64,000 nucleotides of DNA, from contig NZ_FUXL01000020.1 of assembly GCF_900167365.1 (NCBI RefSeq), forward strand, positions 25,862 through 89,861, read 5' to 3'. Positions 30,548 through 39,793 of the stretch are shown one piece after another (the first letter of the stretch is position 1; each line of letters begins with the position of its first letter). The notes beneath the pieces are model-generated. The model had not been told where the DNA came from, did no database searches, and saw nothing but the letters and a program-made list of their open reading frames with translations. The translations under genes and the position numbers were made by a program. The stretch comes from Consotaella salsifontis. GTDB lineage: Bacteria; Pseudomonadota; Alphaproteobacteria; Rhizobiales; Rhizobiaceae.

Positions 30548-31786
30548 ATGGCGCGTTTCACATTTCTCCACGCCGCCGATCTTCATCTCGGCAGTCCGTT
30601 TGTCGGTCTCACCCTGAAGGAACCGGAGATCGCCGCCCGCTTCTCCACGGCGGGGCGGGAAGCCTTCTCGGCGCTCGTCGATCGGGCGATCGAGGAGAAG
30701 GTGGCCTTCGTTCTCATCGCCGGCGACGTCTATGACCGGGAGTGGCGCGACACGTCCATCGGCCTGTTCTTCAACCGGGAGGTTTCTCGGCTGGCGCGGG
30801 CCGACGTTCCGGCGTTTCTGATCCGTGGCAACCACGACGCCGAAAGCGTCGTCACCAAGAGCCTGCCAGCTCCCGAAGGCGTCCATGGCTTTTCCGCACG
30901 AAAACCCGAGACGCATCGTCTCGATGATCTCAAGGTGGCGATCCACGGCCAGAGCTTCCCCGACCGAGCTGTCGGCGAGAATCTGGCGATCAACTATCCC
31001 GATCCCGAACCGGGCTGGTTCAATATCGGTCTTCTGCACACCTCGCTCGACGGGCGGCCAGGACACGCCACCTACGCGCCCTGCACGATCGAGGATCTGA
31101 GACTGCGAAATTACGATTATTGGGCGCTTGGCCATATCCACGCCCATGAAATCGTCAGCCGCGACCCGTTCGTCGTCTATCCCGGCAATCTTCAGGGCCG
31201 AAACATCCGGGAAACGGGCGAGAAGGGGGCGGTTCTCGTCTCGGTGGAGAATGGCAGCGTCTCTCAGATCGAGCATCTGGTGTTCGACCGTGCCCGCTGG
31301 GCGCGGGTATCCGTCGACATAGCCGAGGTTGAGGACGAGCCGGGCCTTCTTGCGCTCGTTCAGTCATCGCTTCGCGATGCGCTGGCCGGCCCTGATGATC
31401 GTCTTTTGGCTTTGCGTCTGACGCTGTCGGGCGTCGGCCCCCTGCATCATCATCTCGTCGCGGAACGGGAGCGATTGGCGGCGGAAGTGCAGGCGATCTG
31501 TCACCACATCCATCTCGATCTGTGGCTCGAGCGCCTGGTGGTGGCCACTCGTGCCCCTGAGCGGAGCCTTCAGGCGGTCGGCGAACTCTCCGCGATAGAC
31601 GTTGATGTTCTATTGGCGCAGATCGCGGAGGAGCCGGACATCGCCGAAGAGGTGTCGGCGCTTGTGACGCAGATCGGCACCCGTTTGCCTGCCGGCATTG
31701 CCATTGAGGGCGCGCTGGACCCGGCGGCGCTGATTGCCGAGGCGCGGGATCTGGCTGTGGCTCGCTGCGGCGGAGGGGCAGGCTGA
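30548..31786 (+). CDS. SbcD/Mre11-like DNA exonuclease (YhaO type)
   Basis: The 412-residue calcineurin-fold nuclease has the Mre11 phosphoesterase motifs in order: AADLHLGS (Asp11, His13), AGDVYDRE, IRGNHDA, LLHTSL and LGHIHAHE. The C-terminal 170 residues are a helical capping/ATPase-binding region. ATG 30548 (MARFTFLHAADLH) gives the family N-terminus; the frame opens 90 bases earlier. It overlaps the following ATPase gene by one base, so the nuclease-ATPase pair is made together, as in yhaO-yhaN of Bacillus. Confidence 0.92.
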   Translation: MARFTFLHAADLHLGSPFVGLTLKEPEIAARFSTAGREAFSALVDRAIEEKVAFVLIAGDVYDREWRDTSIGLFFNREVSRLARADVPAFLIRGNHDAESVVTKSLPAPEGVHGFSARKPETHRLDDLKVAIHGQSFPDRAVGENLAINYPDPEPGWFNIGLLHTSLDGRPGHATYAPCTIEDLRLRNYDYWALGHIHAHEIVSRDPFVVYPGNLQGRNIRETGEKGAVLVSVENGSVSQIEHLVFDRARWARVSVDIAEVEDEPGLLALVQSSLRDALAGPDDRLLALRLTLSGVGPLHHHLVAERERLAAEVQAICHHIHLDLWLERLVVATRAPERSLQAVGELSAIDVDVLLAQIAEEPDIAEEVSALVTQIGTRLPAGIAIEGALDPAALIAEARDLAVARCGGGAG

Positions 31787-34700
31787 TGCGTCTTCTTCGT
31801 CTGGATCTACTGCGCTACGGTGCCTTTACCGACCTCTCGCTCAACTTCCGGCGCGATGCGCGGCTTCATCTCGTCTATGGTCCTAATGAAGCTGGCAAGA
31901 GCTCGGCGCTGGCGGCGATCGGCGATCTGCTGTTTGGCTTCGGCAAGCAGACCCAGTTCGACTTTCTCCACGACATGAAGTCGCTGCGCGTTGGCGCCGC
32001 GCTGGCCTCGAAAGACGACCGCCGGATCGCCTTCCGTCGCCGCAAGGGCAACAAGAACACGCTGCTCTCGGCGGATGACAAGGAGGCCGCGCTTCCCGAC
32101 GACGCTTTGGCACCTTTCCTCGGAGGACTGAGTCGCGACGTCTTTCACCGCGCTTTCGGCCTCGATTCGCGCGGCTTGCGCGACGGGGCGGAAGAAATGC
32201 TGAAGAGCGACGGCGAGATCGGCGCGGCGATGTTCGCCGCCGCCTCCGGCCTCAAGGGGCTGCATGATTTGCGCCGGGCGCTGGAGGATGACGCCGACGG
32301 CATTTCGGGCACTCGGGCCAAGCAGAGCCGCAGCCTGGATCAGGCGCTGGAGCGTTATCGCTCGGCGAGGCAGGAGGAACGCGACAGCGAGCTTAAGGTC
32401 GGCACATGGAAGGCGCTCAACCAGCGCATCGACGAATTGGCCTTAGATCTCGACGGCATCCGCGCCGAGCGGGCGCGGGCTATCGAGGAGAAGGCGCGGC
32501 TGGAGCGTCTGCGGCGCGTCGCGCCCTGCGTTTCGCAAATCGACGCCGATCTTGCCGAACTCGCGACGCTCGGACCGATGGCCGCTCCCCATGAGGGATT
32601 TGCCGAGGACCTCTCGGCGGCGCTGCAGCGCCGGGAAGGAGCCCGGACGAAGCTTGCCGAGATCCAGGCGGCGGCGGCCCATGCGCGCGCCGCCTTCGAA
32701 TCCATCACGGTCGACGAAGGGCTTCTCAAGCGGGCGGACGAGATCACCGCTCTGTTCGGGGAGACCGGCGGCATCCGCAACAACGATCGTGATCTGCCTC
32801 GCGTTGTGGCCGAGCGGGACGCGGCTCTCGCCGAATTGGGCGAGCTTGCCTCGCGCCTGGGCTATCCGGACGTGCATACCCTCGAAGAGCGCCGACCGAC
32901 GGCGATGGCCTGCGCGGCCGGCCGGGCGCTGATCGAGAGAGGGCGCGATCTCAAGGACCGTCAGGCGAAGAACCAGGCGCTGAAGCACGAGGAGCAGGAG
33001 AGGGCGTCGCGGCTGCTGGCCGAGATGGAGGGAAGGGGGCACGTCGCCGATCCGCATCGCTTTCGCATGGAATTCGATGCGATGCTTCCCGATCTTCGTC
33101 GCCTGGAGGGCCAGAGCGATCTGGAACGGGCCAGCCGAGAGCGCCAGCGCCGCCTGACCGAGGCCGCCGCGCAGCTCAATCCATCGGTCGCCGATCTCGA
33201 TGCGCTGATGAAGGCTGCGTTGCCGGGGGAGGAGACGGTCGCGCGGTACCGGGCCCTGTTTGCCGAGGTCGATGATCGCCGGCGCTCACTCGTCGGGCGG
33301 TGCGGCGACCTTGCCGACGACATCGCCCGGCTGGAGGACGAGAATGACCGAGCGCGGGGCGGGGGGGATCTGCCGTCGCCTGATCGCATCGCGGAGGAGC
33401 GCTCGGCTCGTCGCGAGCTATGGGAGACGATCGTCGCGCATCTTTCTGGACGCAAGCCTCTTGTCGGAGCGGCGCTGAGCACCGCGATCACGCGCTACGA
33501 ACACACCGTCGCGACGGCGGACCGCCTGGCGGATGAAGCCGTTTCCGACGCCGCGAGAATCGCCCGCCATGCCGATATCGTTCGCCGCCTCGCCGAGCGG
33601 GTGCGCGACAGCGAACGGCTGAAAGACCAGCTCGATGCCACCGAGAAGCGGCGCGGTGAGCTTGTGGCGGAGTGGGATCGCCTTTGGGTCCCGGCGGCGG
33701 TCACGCCGCTTCCTCCGGCGGAGATGAGTGTCTGGCTGAAGGCGGTGGCGAGCCTGCGCCGAGAGCGCGAAGAGGCTCTTGCCGCCAAGGCCGAGGCTGA
33801 AGACGGGCGCCATGCGGCAGAACGGTTGCGGCCGCAGCTCTCGGCCCTTGCCGGGTCCCTCGACGTCGCGGGCGCTGAAAGGCTGGATGTCGTGGCGCTC
33901 AGCCGTGCGGTTGAGGCGCAGATCGGCGCGCTGGCCCGCCGGTGGGAGGCGAGCCGCGAAACGGCGGTGAAGATCAAGGATGCGGAATCGCGCATCGCGC
34001 GGTGCGAAAGCGCCTCTGTCGAGATCGAAGCCGCGCTTGCCGCCTGGGGAGAGGAATGGCGGCGGATGCTGCCGTCGATCGGTCTCCAAGGCCAGGCGGA
34101 CATCGTGGCGGCCGGCGCCGCGCTCGACGTCTGGGATCGCGTGCCGCAAGTCATCGAGGCGCGCGACAAGGACGCCCGCCGCGTCTCCGGCATGCAGCGC
34201 GACAACGGCGCCTTTGCCCAGCGACTGACCTATGTCGCCGAGGCTGTGGCGCCAGATCTTGTGGGGCATCCGGCGGTAGAGGCCGCCGAAGTTCTCAACC
34301 AGCGTCTTGCCGAGGCGCGATCCGAGGAGGCCCGCCGCGCTGCCGCGCGTAGCCGTCTCAAGGACATTTCCACGGAGGTGGAGCAAGCCGCCGAGGAGCT
34401 GGCGAACGCATCGGCGGAATTGGCCCGGTTGGTCGAACACCTTCCCGAGGGCGCTGATCCGGCAAGCCACCTCGAGCGGATTCACCTCCTGAAGGTCGTG
34501 CGCGAGCGCCTCGACGAAAGGCGCCGGCACCTCCTGTCGACCTCCGACGGTCTGGACGAGGCGCATGTGCGCGCCGAGCTGGAATCCTATGCGCCGGATG
34601 CCGCGGCGGCGGCACTGGAGGCCTGCGTCGAGGCCGATCGTCACCTCGAACAACGGCTTCAGGAGGTCTATGCCGAGTGGGACCGCGAGTGTCGGCATCG

Positions 34701-35265
34701 CGCGAGGCTGGAGGAGGGGACCGGCGCCGAGCTCGCGGCTTTCCGCCGGACCAGCGCCGAAGCGGAGCTGGCGGCAGAGGCGCGACGCTGGCTGGTTCTC
34801 AAGACGGGAGCGCTGTTGCTGTCCAAGGCGGTGGAGCGCCATCGCGGCCAGCGGCGCGATCCCTTGATGGCGCGCGCCGGGGCTCTGTTCCGCGACCTGA
34901 CGGCCGGTGCGTTCTCACGTTTGTCGGAGGAATTCGGAGAGGACGACGTGCCGCGTCTCGTGGGACTGCGCGAGACCGGAGAGGCCGTGCCGCTGGAAGG
35001 GCTGTCCGAGGGCACGCGCGACCAGCTCTATCTGGCGCTTCGGCTCGCCTTTCTCGAGGATTATGCCAATCGAGCGGAGGCGGCGCCTTTTATCGGCGAC
35101 GACCTCTTTATGACCTTTGATGACGAGCGGACCCGGCGGGGGCTGAGGGCGTTGGCCGCGATCGGCGGAACGGTTCAGCCCATCCTCTTCACGCATCATC
35201 GCCATGTGGCCGAGGTGGCGCAGGCCGAGCTGAAGGGCGACCTCGATCTGATCGATCTCGGCTGA
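31786..35265 (+). CDS. YhaN-type SMC-like AAA ATPase, partner of the nuclease
   Basis: The 1159-residue protein has an N-terminal YhaN AAA domain with Walker A GPNEAGKSS (32-40) and QFDFLHDMKSLRVG, a long central coiled coil rich in Arg, Glu and Ala (about 190-1000), and a C-terminal lobe with the signature-like LSEGTRDQLYLALRLAFLED and Walker B FIGDDLFMTFDDERT. This is the Rad50/SbcC plan. With the upstream nuclease it should form a complex that processes DNA ends or hairpins; a role in genome maintenance is inference. The 3' end is overlapped by a convergent gene. Confidence 0.92.
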   Translation: MRLLRLDLLRYGAFTDLSLNFRRDARLHLVYGPNEAGKSSALAAIGDLLFGFGKQTQFDFLHDMKSLRVGAALASKDDRRIAFRRRKGNKNTLLSADDKEAALPDDALAPFLGGLSRDVFHRAFGLDSRGLRDGAEEMLKSDGEIGAAMFAAASGLKGLHDLRRALEDDADGISGTRAKQSRSLDQALERYRSARQEERDSELKVGTWKALNQRIDELALDLDGIRAERARAIEEKARLERLRRVAPCVSQIDADLAELATLGPMAAPHEGFAEDLSAALQRREGARTKLAEIQAAAAHARAAFESITVDEGLLKRADEITALFGETGGIRNNDRDLPRVVAERDAALAELGELASRLGYPDVHTLEERRPTAMACAAGRALIERGRDLKDRQAKNQALKHEEQERASRLLAEMEGRGHVADPHRFRMEFDAMLPDLRRLEGQSDLERASRERQRRLTEAAAQLNPSVADLDALMKAALPGEETVARYRALFAEVDDRRRSLVGRCGDLADDIARLEDENDRARGGGDLPSPDRIAEERSARRELWETIVAHLSGRKPLVGAALSTAITRYEHTVATADRLADEAVSDAARIARHADIVRRLAERVRDSERLKDQLDATEKRRGELVAEWDRLWVPAAVTPLPPAEMSVWLKAVASLRREREEALAAKAEAEDGRHAAERLRPQLSALAGSLDVAGAERLDVVALSRAVEAQIGALARRWEASRETAVKIKDAESRIARCESASVEIEAALAAWGEEWRRMLPSIGLQGQADIVAAGAALDVWDRVPQVIEARDKDARRVSGMQRDNGAFAQRLTYVAEAVAPDLVGHPAVEAAEVLNQRLAEARSEEARRAAARSRLKDISTEVEQAAEELANASAELARLVEHLPEGADPASHLERIHLLKVVRERLDERRRHLLSTSDGLDEAHVRAELESYAPDAAAAALEACVEADRHLEQRLQEVYAEWDRECRHRARLEEGTGAELAAFRRTSAEAELAAEARRWLVLKTGALLLSKAVERHRGQRRDPLMARAGALFRDLTAGAFSRLSEEFGEDDVPRLVGLRETGEAVPLEGLSEGTRDQLYLALRLAFLEDYANRAEAAPFIGDDLFMTFDDERTRRGLRALAAIGGTVQPILFTHHRHVAEVAQAELKGDLDLIDLG

Positions 35266-35764
35266 CGGCGCGGCGGCGGCGCGTCACGATCTCTTCGAAG
35301 CCGACCGGGCGAAAATCCCAGACGTCGACGCCGACATCATACTGCCGGGTGGTGGGCGAGAGCTTGCCGTGGGAGTGGCCGTGGAGATCGACCGACTTGC
35401 GGCTCATGCCGTTCCATGTTCGGAAGGGATAGTGGCATAGAATGACGAGCCGGTCGTCGATTGTCATTTCGGTATAATGGTGTACCGACGCCCAGCCTGA
35501 CGCCTCGAGTGTGGCCGGCCCATCGTTGTTGCCGATGATGAGGTGCTTCGATCCGTTGAGGCGAGCGAGAAGCGCCTCGACATGATCCTGACTGCCACGG
35601 GCGAAGTCGCCGAGGTGCCAGACCTCGTCGCTCGGCGCCACGACGGCGTTCCAGTTGGCGATGAGCGCCTCGTCGTGGGCTGAAAGGTTGGCGAAGGGAC
35701 GCCTGTCGATCCTGAGGATGCGCGGATCGGTGAAGTGGGTATCGCTGGTGAAGAACAGCGCCAT
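35189..35764 (-). CDS. Metallophosphoesterase, calcineurin-like
   Basis: The 191-residue protein has SDTHFTDPRIL, HLGDFARGSQDH, IIGNNDGPA, ILCHYPFRTW and DLHGHSHGKL, the full metallophosphoesterase set. The core is finished by RPVGFEEIVTRR; the last 25 or so residues are Arg/Pro-rich and are read from the strand opposite to the yhaN-like 3' end, so this tail is probably not part of the ancestral fold. Substrate unknown. ATG 35764 is chosen over an upstream in-frame start at 35779. It follows the TetR gene by 11 bases on the same strand and may be in its operon. Confidence 0.88.
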   Translation of the reverse strand: MALFFTSDTHFTDPRILRIDRRPFANLSAHDEALIANWNAVVAPSDEVWHLGDFARGSQDHVEALLARLNGSKHLIIGNNDGPATLEASGWASVHHYTEMTIDDRLVILCHYPFRTWNGMSRKSVDLHGHSHGKLSPTTRQYDVGVDVWDFRPVGFEEIVTRRRRAVSRDRSDRGRPSARPAPPRPHGDDA

Positions 35765-35775
35765 CAGCCCAGCGA

Positions 35776-36441
35776 TCAATAGTTCGTTGGCTTGGCAGAA
35801 GCGCCGTAGCCTTTCATGAAGAGCCAGACGGCTTTTTCGACCGTATGCGCGATTTCCGCTTCGCTGGGCGGCTCAGTCTCGCGGCAGAAGAGGCGACGGC
35901 GCAAGTGGCCGGCGAAGCAGAGCTCTCCGAATTGCGAGGCGGCGAATTCCGGATCGTCGATCGCCAGCGCGCCAACCTCTGTCGCGGCGGCGAGATAATC
36001 GCTCAACATCGCGATTCCCCGACGCGGGCCTTCCTTATAGAAACAGCTTCCGATCTCGGGCATCCGTTCAGCGACGGCGATGATGGTGCGGTGGGTGCGG
36101 ATGATCTCGTCCGATGTCATCGTCGTGGCCAGTCGGATGCCGAAGGTCCTCAACACTCGGGCCGGATCACGCGGATCGTTGAGAAGCTGCGAAAGAGCCT
36201 CGATTTTACGGTCACGCGCCTCCGCAACGAGCGCGGAAAAGAGCTCTTCTTTTGAACGGAAGTAGACATAGAGCGTGCTTTTTGAGACGCCTGCCTCCTG
36301 GCAGATATCGTTCATACTGGCGATGTCGAAGCCAAGCCGGTTGAATACGGCGCGTGCACCGTCCATGATCTGCTGGCGCTTGACGGGATCATGTCCTGCC
36401 GGGGCCCGGCTATTCGCTTCACGCGTTTCCAAAAAATTCAC
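35776..36441 (-). CDS. TetR-family regulator of the emrAB operon
   Basis: The 221-residue protein has the TetR helix-turn-helix: RQQIMDGARAVFNRLGFDIASMNDICQEAGVSKSTLYVYFRSKEELF is the region, with VSKSTLYVYF the recognition part. It starts with GTG 36441. It is divergent from emrAB, and a palindromic site lies in the 179-base gap, so it is predicted to repress emrAB until a drug or other ligand binds its C-terminal domain. Ligand unknown. Confidence 0.9.
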   Translation of the reverse strand: MNFLETREANSRAPAGHDPVKRQQIMDGARAVFNRLGFDIASMNDICQEAGVSKSTLYVYFRSKEELFSALVAEARDRKIEALSQLLNDPRDPARVLRTFGIRLATTMTSDEIIRTHRTIIAVAERMPEIGSCFYKEGPRRGIAMLSDYLAAATEVGALAIDDPEFAASQFGELCFAGHLRRRLFCRETEPPSEAEIAHTVEKAVWLFMKGYGASAKPTNY

Positions 36442-36548
36442 CTGCTTCTTCGAGGCCGGCGGCCGGACCCCGCTGCAACGGCCCTTAAGCCATTCGTATT
36501 AACTGCTAGAGCGCATGATACCTATGCGCCGGCGGTGGTGCCTTGCGC

Positions 36549-36600
36549 TTGAAATGCGTTTTGTTTGGCTATATGTCAACATCGAACCGAACGGTTCGGT
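36549..36600 (+). promoter_or_regulatory. Predicted emrAB promoter with TetR operator
   Basis: The inverted repeat ACCGAAC-G-GTTCGGT occupies 36586-36600, a perfect odd palindrome with 7-base arms of the type TetR dimers bind. Just upstream, TTGAAA (36549-36554) and TATGTC (36572-36577) have 17-base spacing and could be the -35 and -10. The operator would then overlap the transcription start, and a bound repressor would block RNA polymerase. Confidence 0.6.
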
Positions 36601-36620
36601 GCGATTAATCCGAGATTGCG

Positions 36621-37850
36621 ATGCTTGATGATGTGCCAACGGCCGAAAAGGCCGCTACCGAGACCCGTGTTGCCGACGATCGGGCGCCCAAGGGCGACAT
36701 GCCGAAGGCCGAAGCCGGTCAGACGTCCGTTGCGCCGCAGCCCGGAACCGGGGCGGGTGCTGCTCCTGCCGCCAAGCCGAAGCGAGGCAAAGGCAAGCTC
36801 ATCCTTGCCATTGTGGCGCTCGCCGCGATCGGCGGCGGAAGCTATTTCGGTCACTATTGGTGGACGGAAGGCCGGTTCATGATCTCGACCGACGACGCCT
36901 ATCTGTCGGCCGATATGACTGTCCTCTCGCCGAAGATTAGCGGCTACATCAAGAATGTGCTGGTCGAGGACAACGAGTTCGTTCGCGAAGGCCAGACGAT
37001 CTTCGAGATAGATCCCGGCGATTTCCATCTCGCGGTCGATTCGGCCGCCGCGAAGATCGCGACCCAGCGTGCTGCGGTGGAGCGCATTCACTCGCAGCGT
37101 GATGCGGCCCGGGAACAGGTCGCTCAGGCCCAGGCGAATGTGGAAGTGGCCGAGGCCACACTCCAGCAGGCCGAATTGACGCTTGGCCGCGCGAAGAACC
37201 TGCTCAGCACGAAGGTCGGTTCGCGAGCGACGCTGGACGAGGCGCAGAGCGCGCGAGACAAGGCGGCAGCCAATCTGGTGGGCATGAAGGCGGCGGTGGC
37301 CGCCGCCAAGGCCAATATTTCCGTTCTCGATGCGCAGGCGACCGAGGCAGAGACGGAAATCGGAGAACTCGAGGTGGCGCTGAAGAGCGCCCAGCGGGAT
37401 CTTTCGTTCACCACCATCACCGCACCTTACGACGGCGTCATCGGCAATCTGGCGGTTCAGCCGGGCGATCTCGTCGCGGCCGGGCGCAAGATGGCCGCGT
37501 TGGTCCCTCTCGAAGACGTGTTCATCAGCGCCAACTTCAAGGAAACGGAGATGGCCGATATCGTTGCCGGCGAGAAGGTCAACATCACGATCGATGCGCT
37601 GCCTGACCACACGTTCAGCGGCTCCGTTGCCAGCATCTCTCCAGCGTCGGGCTCGGTGTTCTCCCTTCTGCCTGCCGACAACGCCACCGGCAACTTCACC
37701 AAGATCGTTCAGCGCGTTCCGGTGAGAATCCATATCGACCAGGTCGCGGAGCTTCAGAAAGCGTTGCGTCCGGGGCTGTCCGCAGTTGTCGCCATCGACA
37801 CCCGCACGGCGCCCGAGCCGGGACAGGCCGTCGCCGACGCGGGGCGCTGA
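36621..37850 (+). CDS. emrA: EmrA-type membrane fusion protein
   Basis: EmrA joins the inner-membrane MFS pump EmrB to an outer-membrane channel. The 409-residue protein has a Pro/Ala-rich cytoplasmic start, one membrane helix (LILAIVALAAIGGGSYFG), the HlyD motif STDDAYLSADMTVLSPKISGYI, a coiled-coil hairpin rich in Ala, Gln and Glu (about 130-250) and the barrel part FTTITAPYDGVIGNLAVQPGDLV. It is first in the operon, 20 bases before emrB. No outer-membrane channel gene is adjacent. Confidence 0.93.
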   Translation: MLDDVPTAEKAATETRVADDRAPKGDMPKAEAGQTSVAPQPGTGAGAAPAAKPKRGKGKLILAIVALAAIGGGSYFGHYWWTEGRFMISTDDAYLSADMTVLSPKISGYIKNVLVEDNEFVREGQTIFEIDPGDFHLAVDSAAAKIATQRAAVERIHSQRDAAREQVAQAQANVEVAEATLQQAELTLGRAKNLLSTKVGSRATLDEAQSARDKAAANLVGMKAAVAAAKANISVLDAQATEAETEIGELEVALKSAQRDLSFTTITAPYDGVIGNLAVQPGDLVAAGRKMAALVPLEDVFISANFKETEMADIVAGEKVNITIDALPDHTFSGSVASISPASGSVFSLLPADNATGNFTKIVQRVPVRIHIDQVAELQKALRPGLSAVVAIDTRTAPEPGQAVADAGR

Positions 37851-37870
37851 CGCGCCAGAAAGAGAAACCA

Positions 37871-39445
37871 ATGTCAGAGACGACAGCCGCCCGTCCGGGC
37901 GGAGCGGCGGACGATTCCCTTTCCCTGGGGAAGATGGCCGCGTTCATGACCATGGTCCTCGGCATGTTCATGGCGATCCTGGACATCCAGATCGTCTCGG
38001 CCTCACTCGCGGAAATCCAGGCGGGCTTGTCGGCCTCGTCTGATGAGATCGCGTGGGTGCAGACGGCCTATCTGATCGCCGAGGTGATCATGATCCCGCT
38101 GTCGGGCTTTCTCGGCCGCCTGCTCTCGACGCGGGTGCTCTTCACGCTCTCGGCGGCGGGCTTCACCATGGCCTCGATGCTCTGCGCGACGGCGTCGAAC
38201 ATCGACCAGATGATCGTCTACCGTGCGCTGCAGGGCTTTATCGGCGGCGGCATGATCCCCAGCGTCTTCGCCGCAGCCTTCACGATCTTCCCGCCATCCA
38301 AGCGCGCCATCGTCTCGCCGATGATCGGTCTGGTGGCGACCCTGGCGCCGACGATCGGCCCGACGGTCGGCGGCTATCTCAGCCACGCCTTCTCCTGGCA
38401 CTGGCTTTTCCTCGTCAACGTGCCTCCGGGCATCATCGTCGTCATCCTGGCGTGGACGCTGATCGACTTCGACAAGCCGGAACTCAGCCTCTTTAGCAAG
38501 TTCGACTGGTGGGGGCTTCTCGGCCTCGCCAGCTTCCTCGGCGCGCTGGAATATGTGCTGGAGGAGGGACCGAGCAACGACTGGTTCGACGATCGCGTCA
38601 TCCTCATCTGCGCCATCGTCAGCGCCGTCGGCTGCGTCCTCTTCTTCCTGCGGGCGTTCACGGCGCAGGAACCGATTGTCGATCTTTCCGCCTTCGGCAA
38701 CCTCAACTTCACGTTCGGGTCCCTGTTCTCCTTCATCATGGGCGTCGGGCTCTACGGCCTCACCTATCTCTATCCCATCTATCTCGGGCGCATCCGTGGC
38801 TATGACTCGCTGATGATCGGCGAGACGATGTTCGTCTCCGGCTTGACCATGTTCTTCATGGCACCGATCTCGGGCATTCTGTCGAACAAGCTCGATCTCA
38901 GGGTGATGATGGCGATGGGCTTCGGCGCTTTCGCCATGGGCACTTGGCTGATGTCCGATCTCACCCATGACTGGGACTTCTGGGAGCTCTTTATTCCCCA
39001 GATTCTGCGCGGGATGGGCATGATGATGGCGATGGTGCCGATCAACAACATCGCCCTCGGCACCCTGCCGCCCAGGCAGATGAAGGGCGCCTCCGGGCTG
39101 TTCAACCTGACTCGCAACCTCGGCGGCGCCGTGGGACTCGCCGTCATCAACACGATGTTGACCGACCGCAGCACACTGCATGTTGAGCGGCTGTCGGATC
39201 AGATCCGGTGGGGCAGGGGTGTGGTCGAGGACCAGATCGCCAACATGGCGGCCAATCTCTCCGCCAGTGGGGTGGATGGGCAGTCGGCGGCTTTGAGCCA
39301 GATGGCGCAGATGGTGCGCCGCGAGGCGACGGTGATGTCGTTCGCCGATGTGTTTCTCGGCCTAACGGTGCTGTTCGTTGGGCTGATCGTGCTCCTGGTC
39401 TTCATAAAGAAGCCGCAGCAAGCGGCGGGCGCCTCGGCACACTGA
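37871..39445 (+). CDS. emrB: DHA2-family multidrug MFS pump EmrB
   Basis: The 524-residue inner-membrane protein has about 14 helices, typical of DHA2 drug:proton antiporters. Motifs include LDIQIVSASLAEIQAGLSAS (motif D1 region), GFLGRLLSTRVLF (motif A) and LVATLAPTIGPTVGGYL (motif C). With EmrA it exports hydrophobic drugs. The 3' end is followed by a hairpin terminator, and a decayed second copy of this 3' end lies further downstream (about 39629-39835). Confidence 0.94.
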   Translation: MSETTAARPGGAADDSLSLGKMAAFMTMVLGMFMAILDIQIVSASLAEIQAGLSASSDEIAWVQTAYLIAEVIMIPLSGFLGRLLSTRVLFTLSAAGFTMASMLCATASNIDQMIVYRALQGFIGGGMIPSVFAAAFTIFPPSKRAIVSPMIGLVATLAPTIGPTVGGYLSHAFSWHWLFLVNVPPGIIVVILAWTLIDFDKPELSLFSKFDWWGLLGLASFLGALEYVLEEGPSNDWFDDRVILICAIVSAVGCVLFFLRAFTAQEPIVDLSAFGNLNFTFGSLFSFIMGVGLYGLTYLYPIYLGRIRGYDSLMIGETMFVSGLTMFFMAPISGILSNKLDLRVMMAMGFGAFAMGTWLMSDLTHDWDFWELFIPQILRGMGMMMAMVPINNIALGTLPPRQMKGASGLFNLTRNLGGAVGLAVINTMLTDRSTLHVERLSDQIRWGRGVVEDQIANMAANLSASGVDGQSAALSQMAQMVRREATVMSFADVFLGLTVLFVGLIVLLVFIKKPQQAAGASAH

Positions 39446-39495
39446 GGGAGCGTTTCTTCCGCCCGGACAGCTTTCTTCGTCATCTACAAGCAAAA

Positions 39496-39536
39496 GCGGC
39501 GAGCCGGCACCTTTGTCGGCTCGCCGCCTTTGCTTT
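39496..39536 (+). terminator. Terminator after emrB
   Basis: An 11-base stem GCGGCGAGCCG / CGGCTCGCCGC (39496-39506 and 39517-39527) with a 10-base loop is followed by CTTTGCTTT. It lies 50 bases after the emrB stop. Confidence 0.75.
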
Positions 39537-39608
39537 GGCTGATGCCCTTCTCGCAACACTGTCCATTGCCGCCGCCGAGCCTATTGGGCCAGTGTCGATC
39601 GTCGCTTC

Positions 39609-39636
39609 GCTGACGCGTCATGGCTGACGCGTCATG
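39609..39636 (+). repeat. Tandem 14-base repeat
   Basis: GCTGACGCGTCATG occurs twice back to back (39609-39622 and 39623-39636) and is followed by a partial third copy (GCTG). Each unit contains the palindrome TGACGCGTCA. It sits in the non-coding stretch between the emrB terminator and the decayed emrB copy. Confidence 0.8.
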
Positions 39637-39735
39637 GCTGGGCGCTTGAGCCATGGACCGCGAGGCAACGGGTGACTTCTTTCGTCGACCTCTTCCTCGC
39701 ATGATCGTGCTGCGGGTCTTCGTCTAGGCGCCACA
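39629..39735 (+). pseudogene. Decayed second copy of the emrB 3' end
   Basis: By eye this stretch aligns with the last 160 bases of emrB (39281-39445). Matching blocks in the same order are TTGAGCCA, CCGCGAGGC(A/G)AC, CTTCGTCGACCTCTTCCTCG against the emrB TTCGCCGATGTGTTTCTCGG, TGATCGTGCT..GGTCTTC, and CC(A/G)CAGCA. The remnant has small deletions and stop codons. The similarity continues past the gene end to 39835, including a second hairpin with the same stem core (GCGGCG...CGCCGC). It is therefore a relic of a duplicated or replaced EmrB-type gene. Confidence 0.6.
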
Positions 39736-39793
39736 GCAGTTGGCTGGCAAATCGGCTTGCTCTGCGAGTGTTCTTTCGACCGTCATCACCGAC

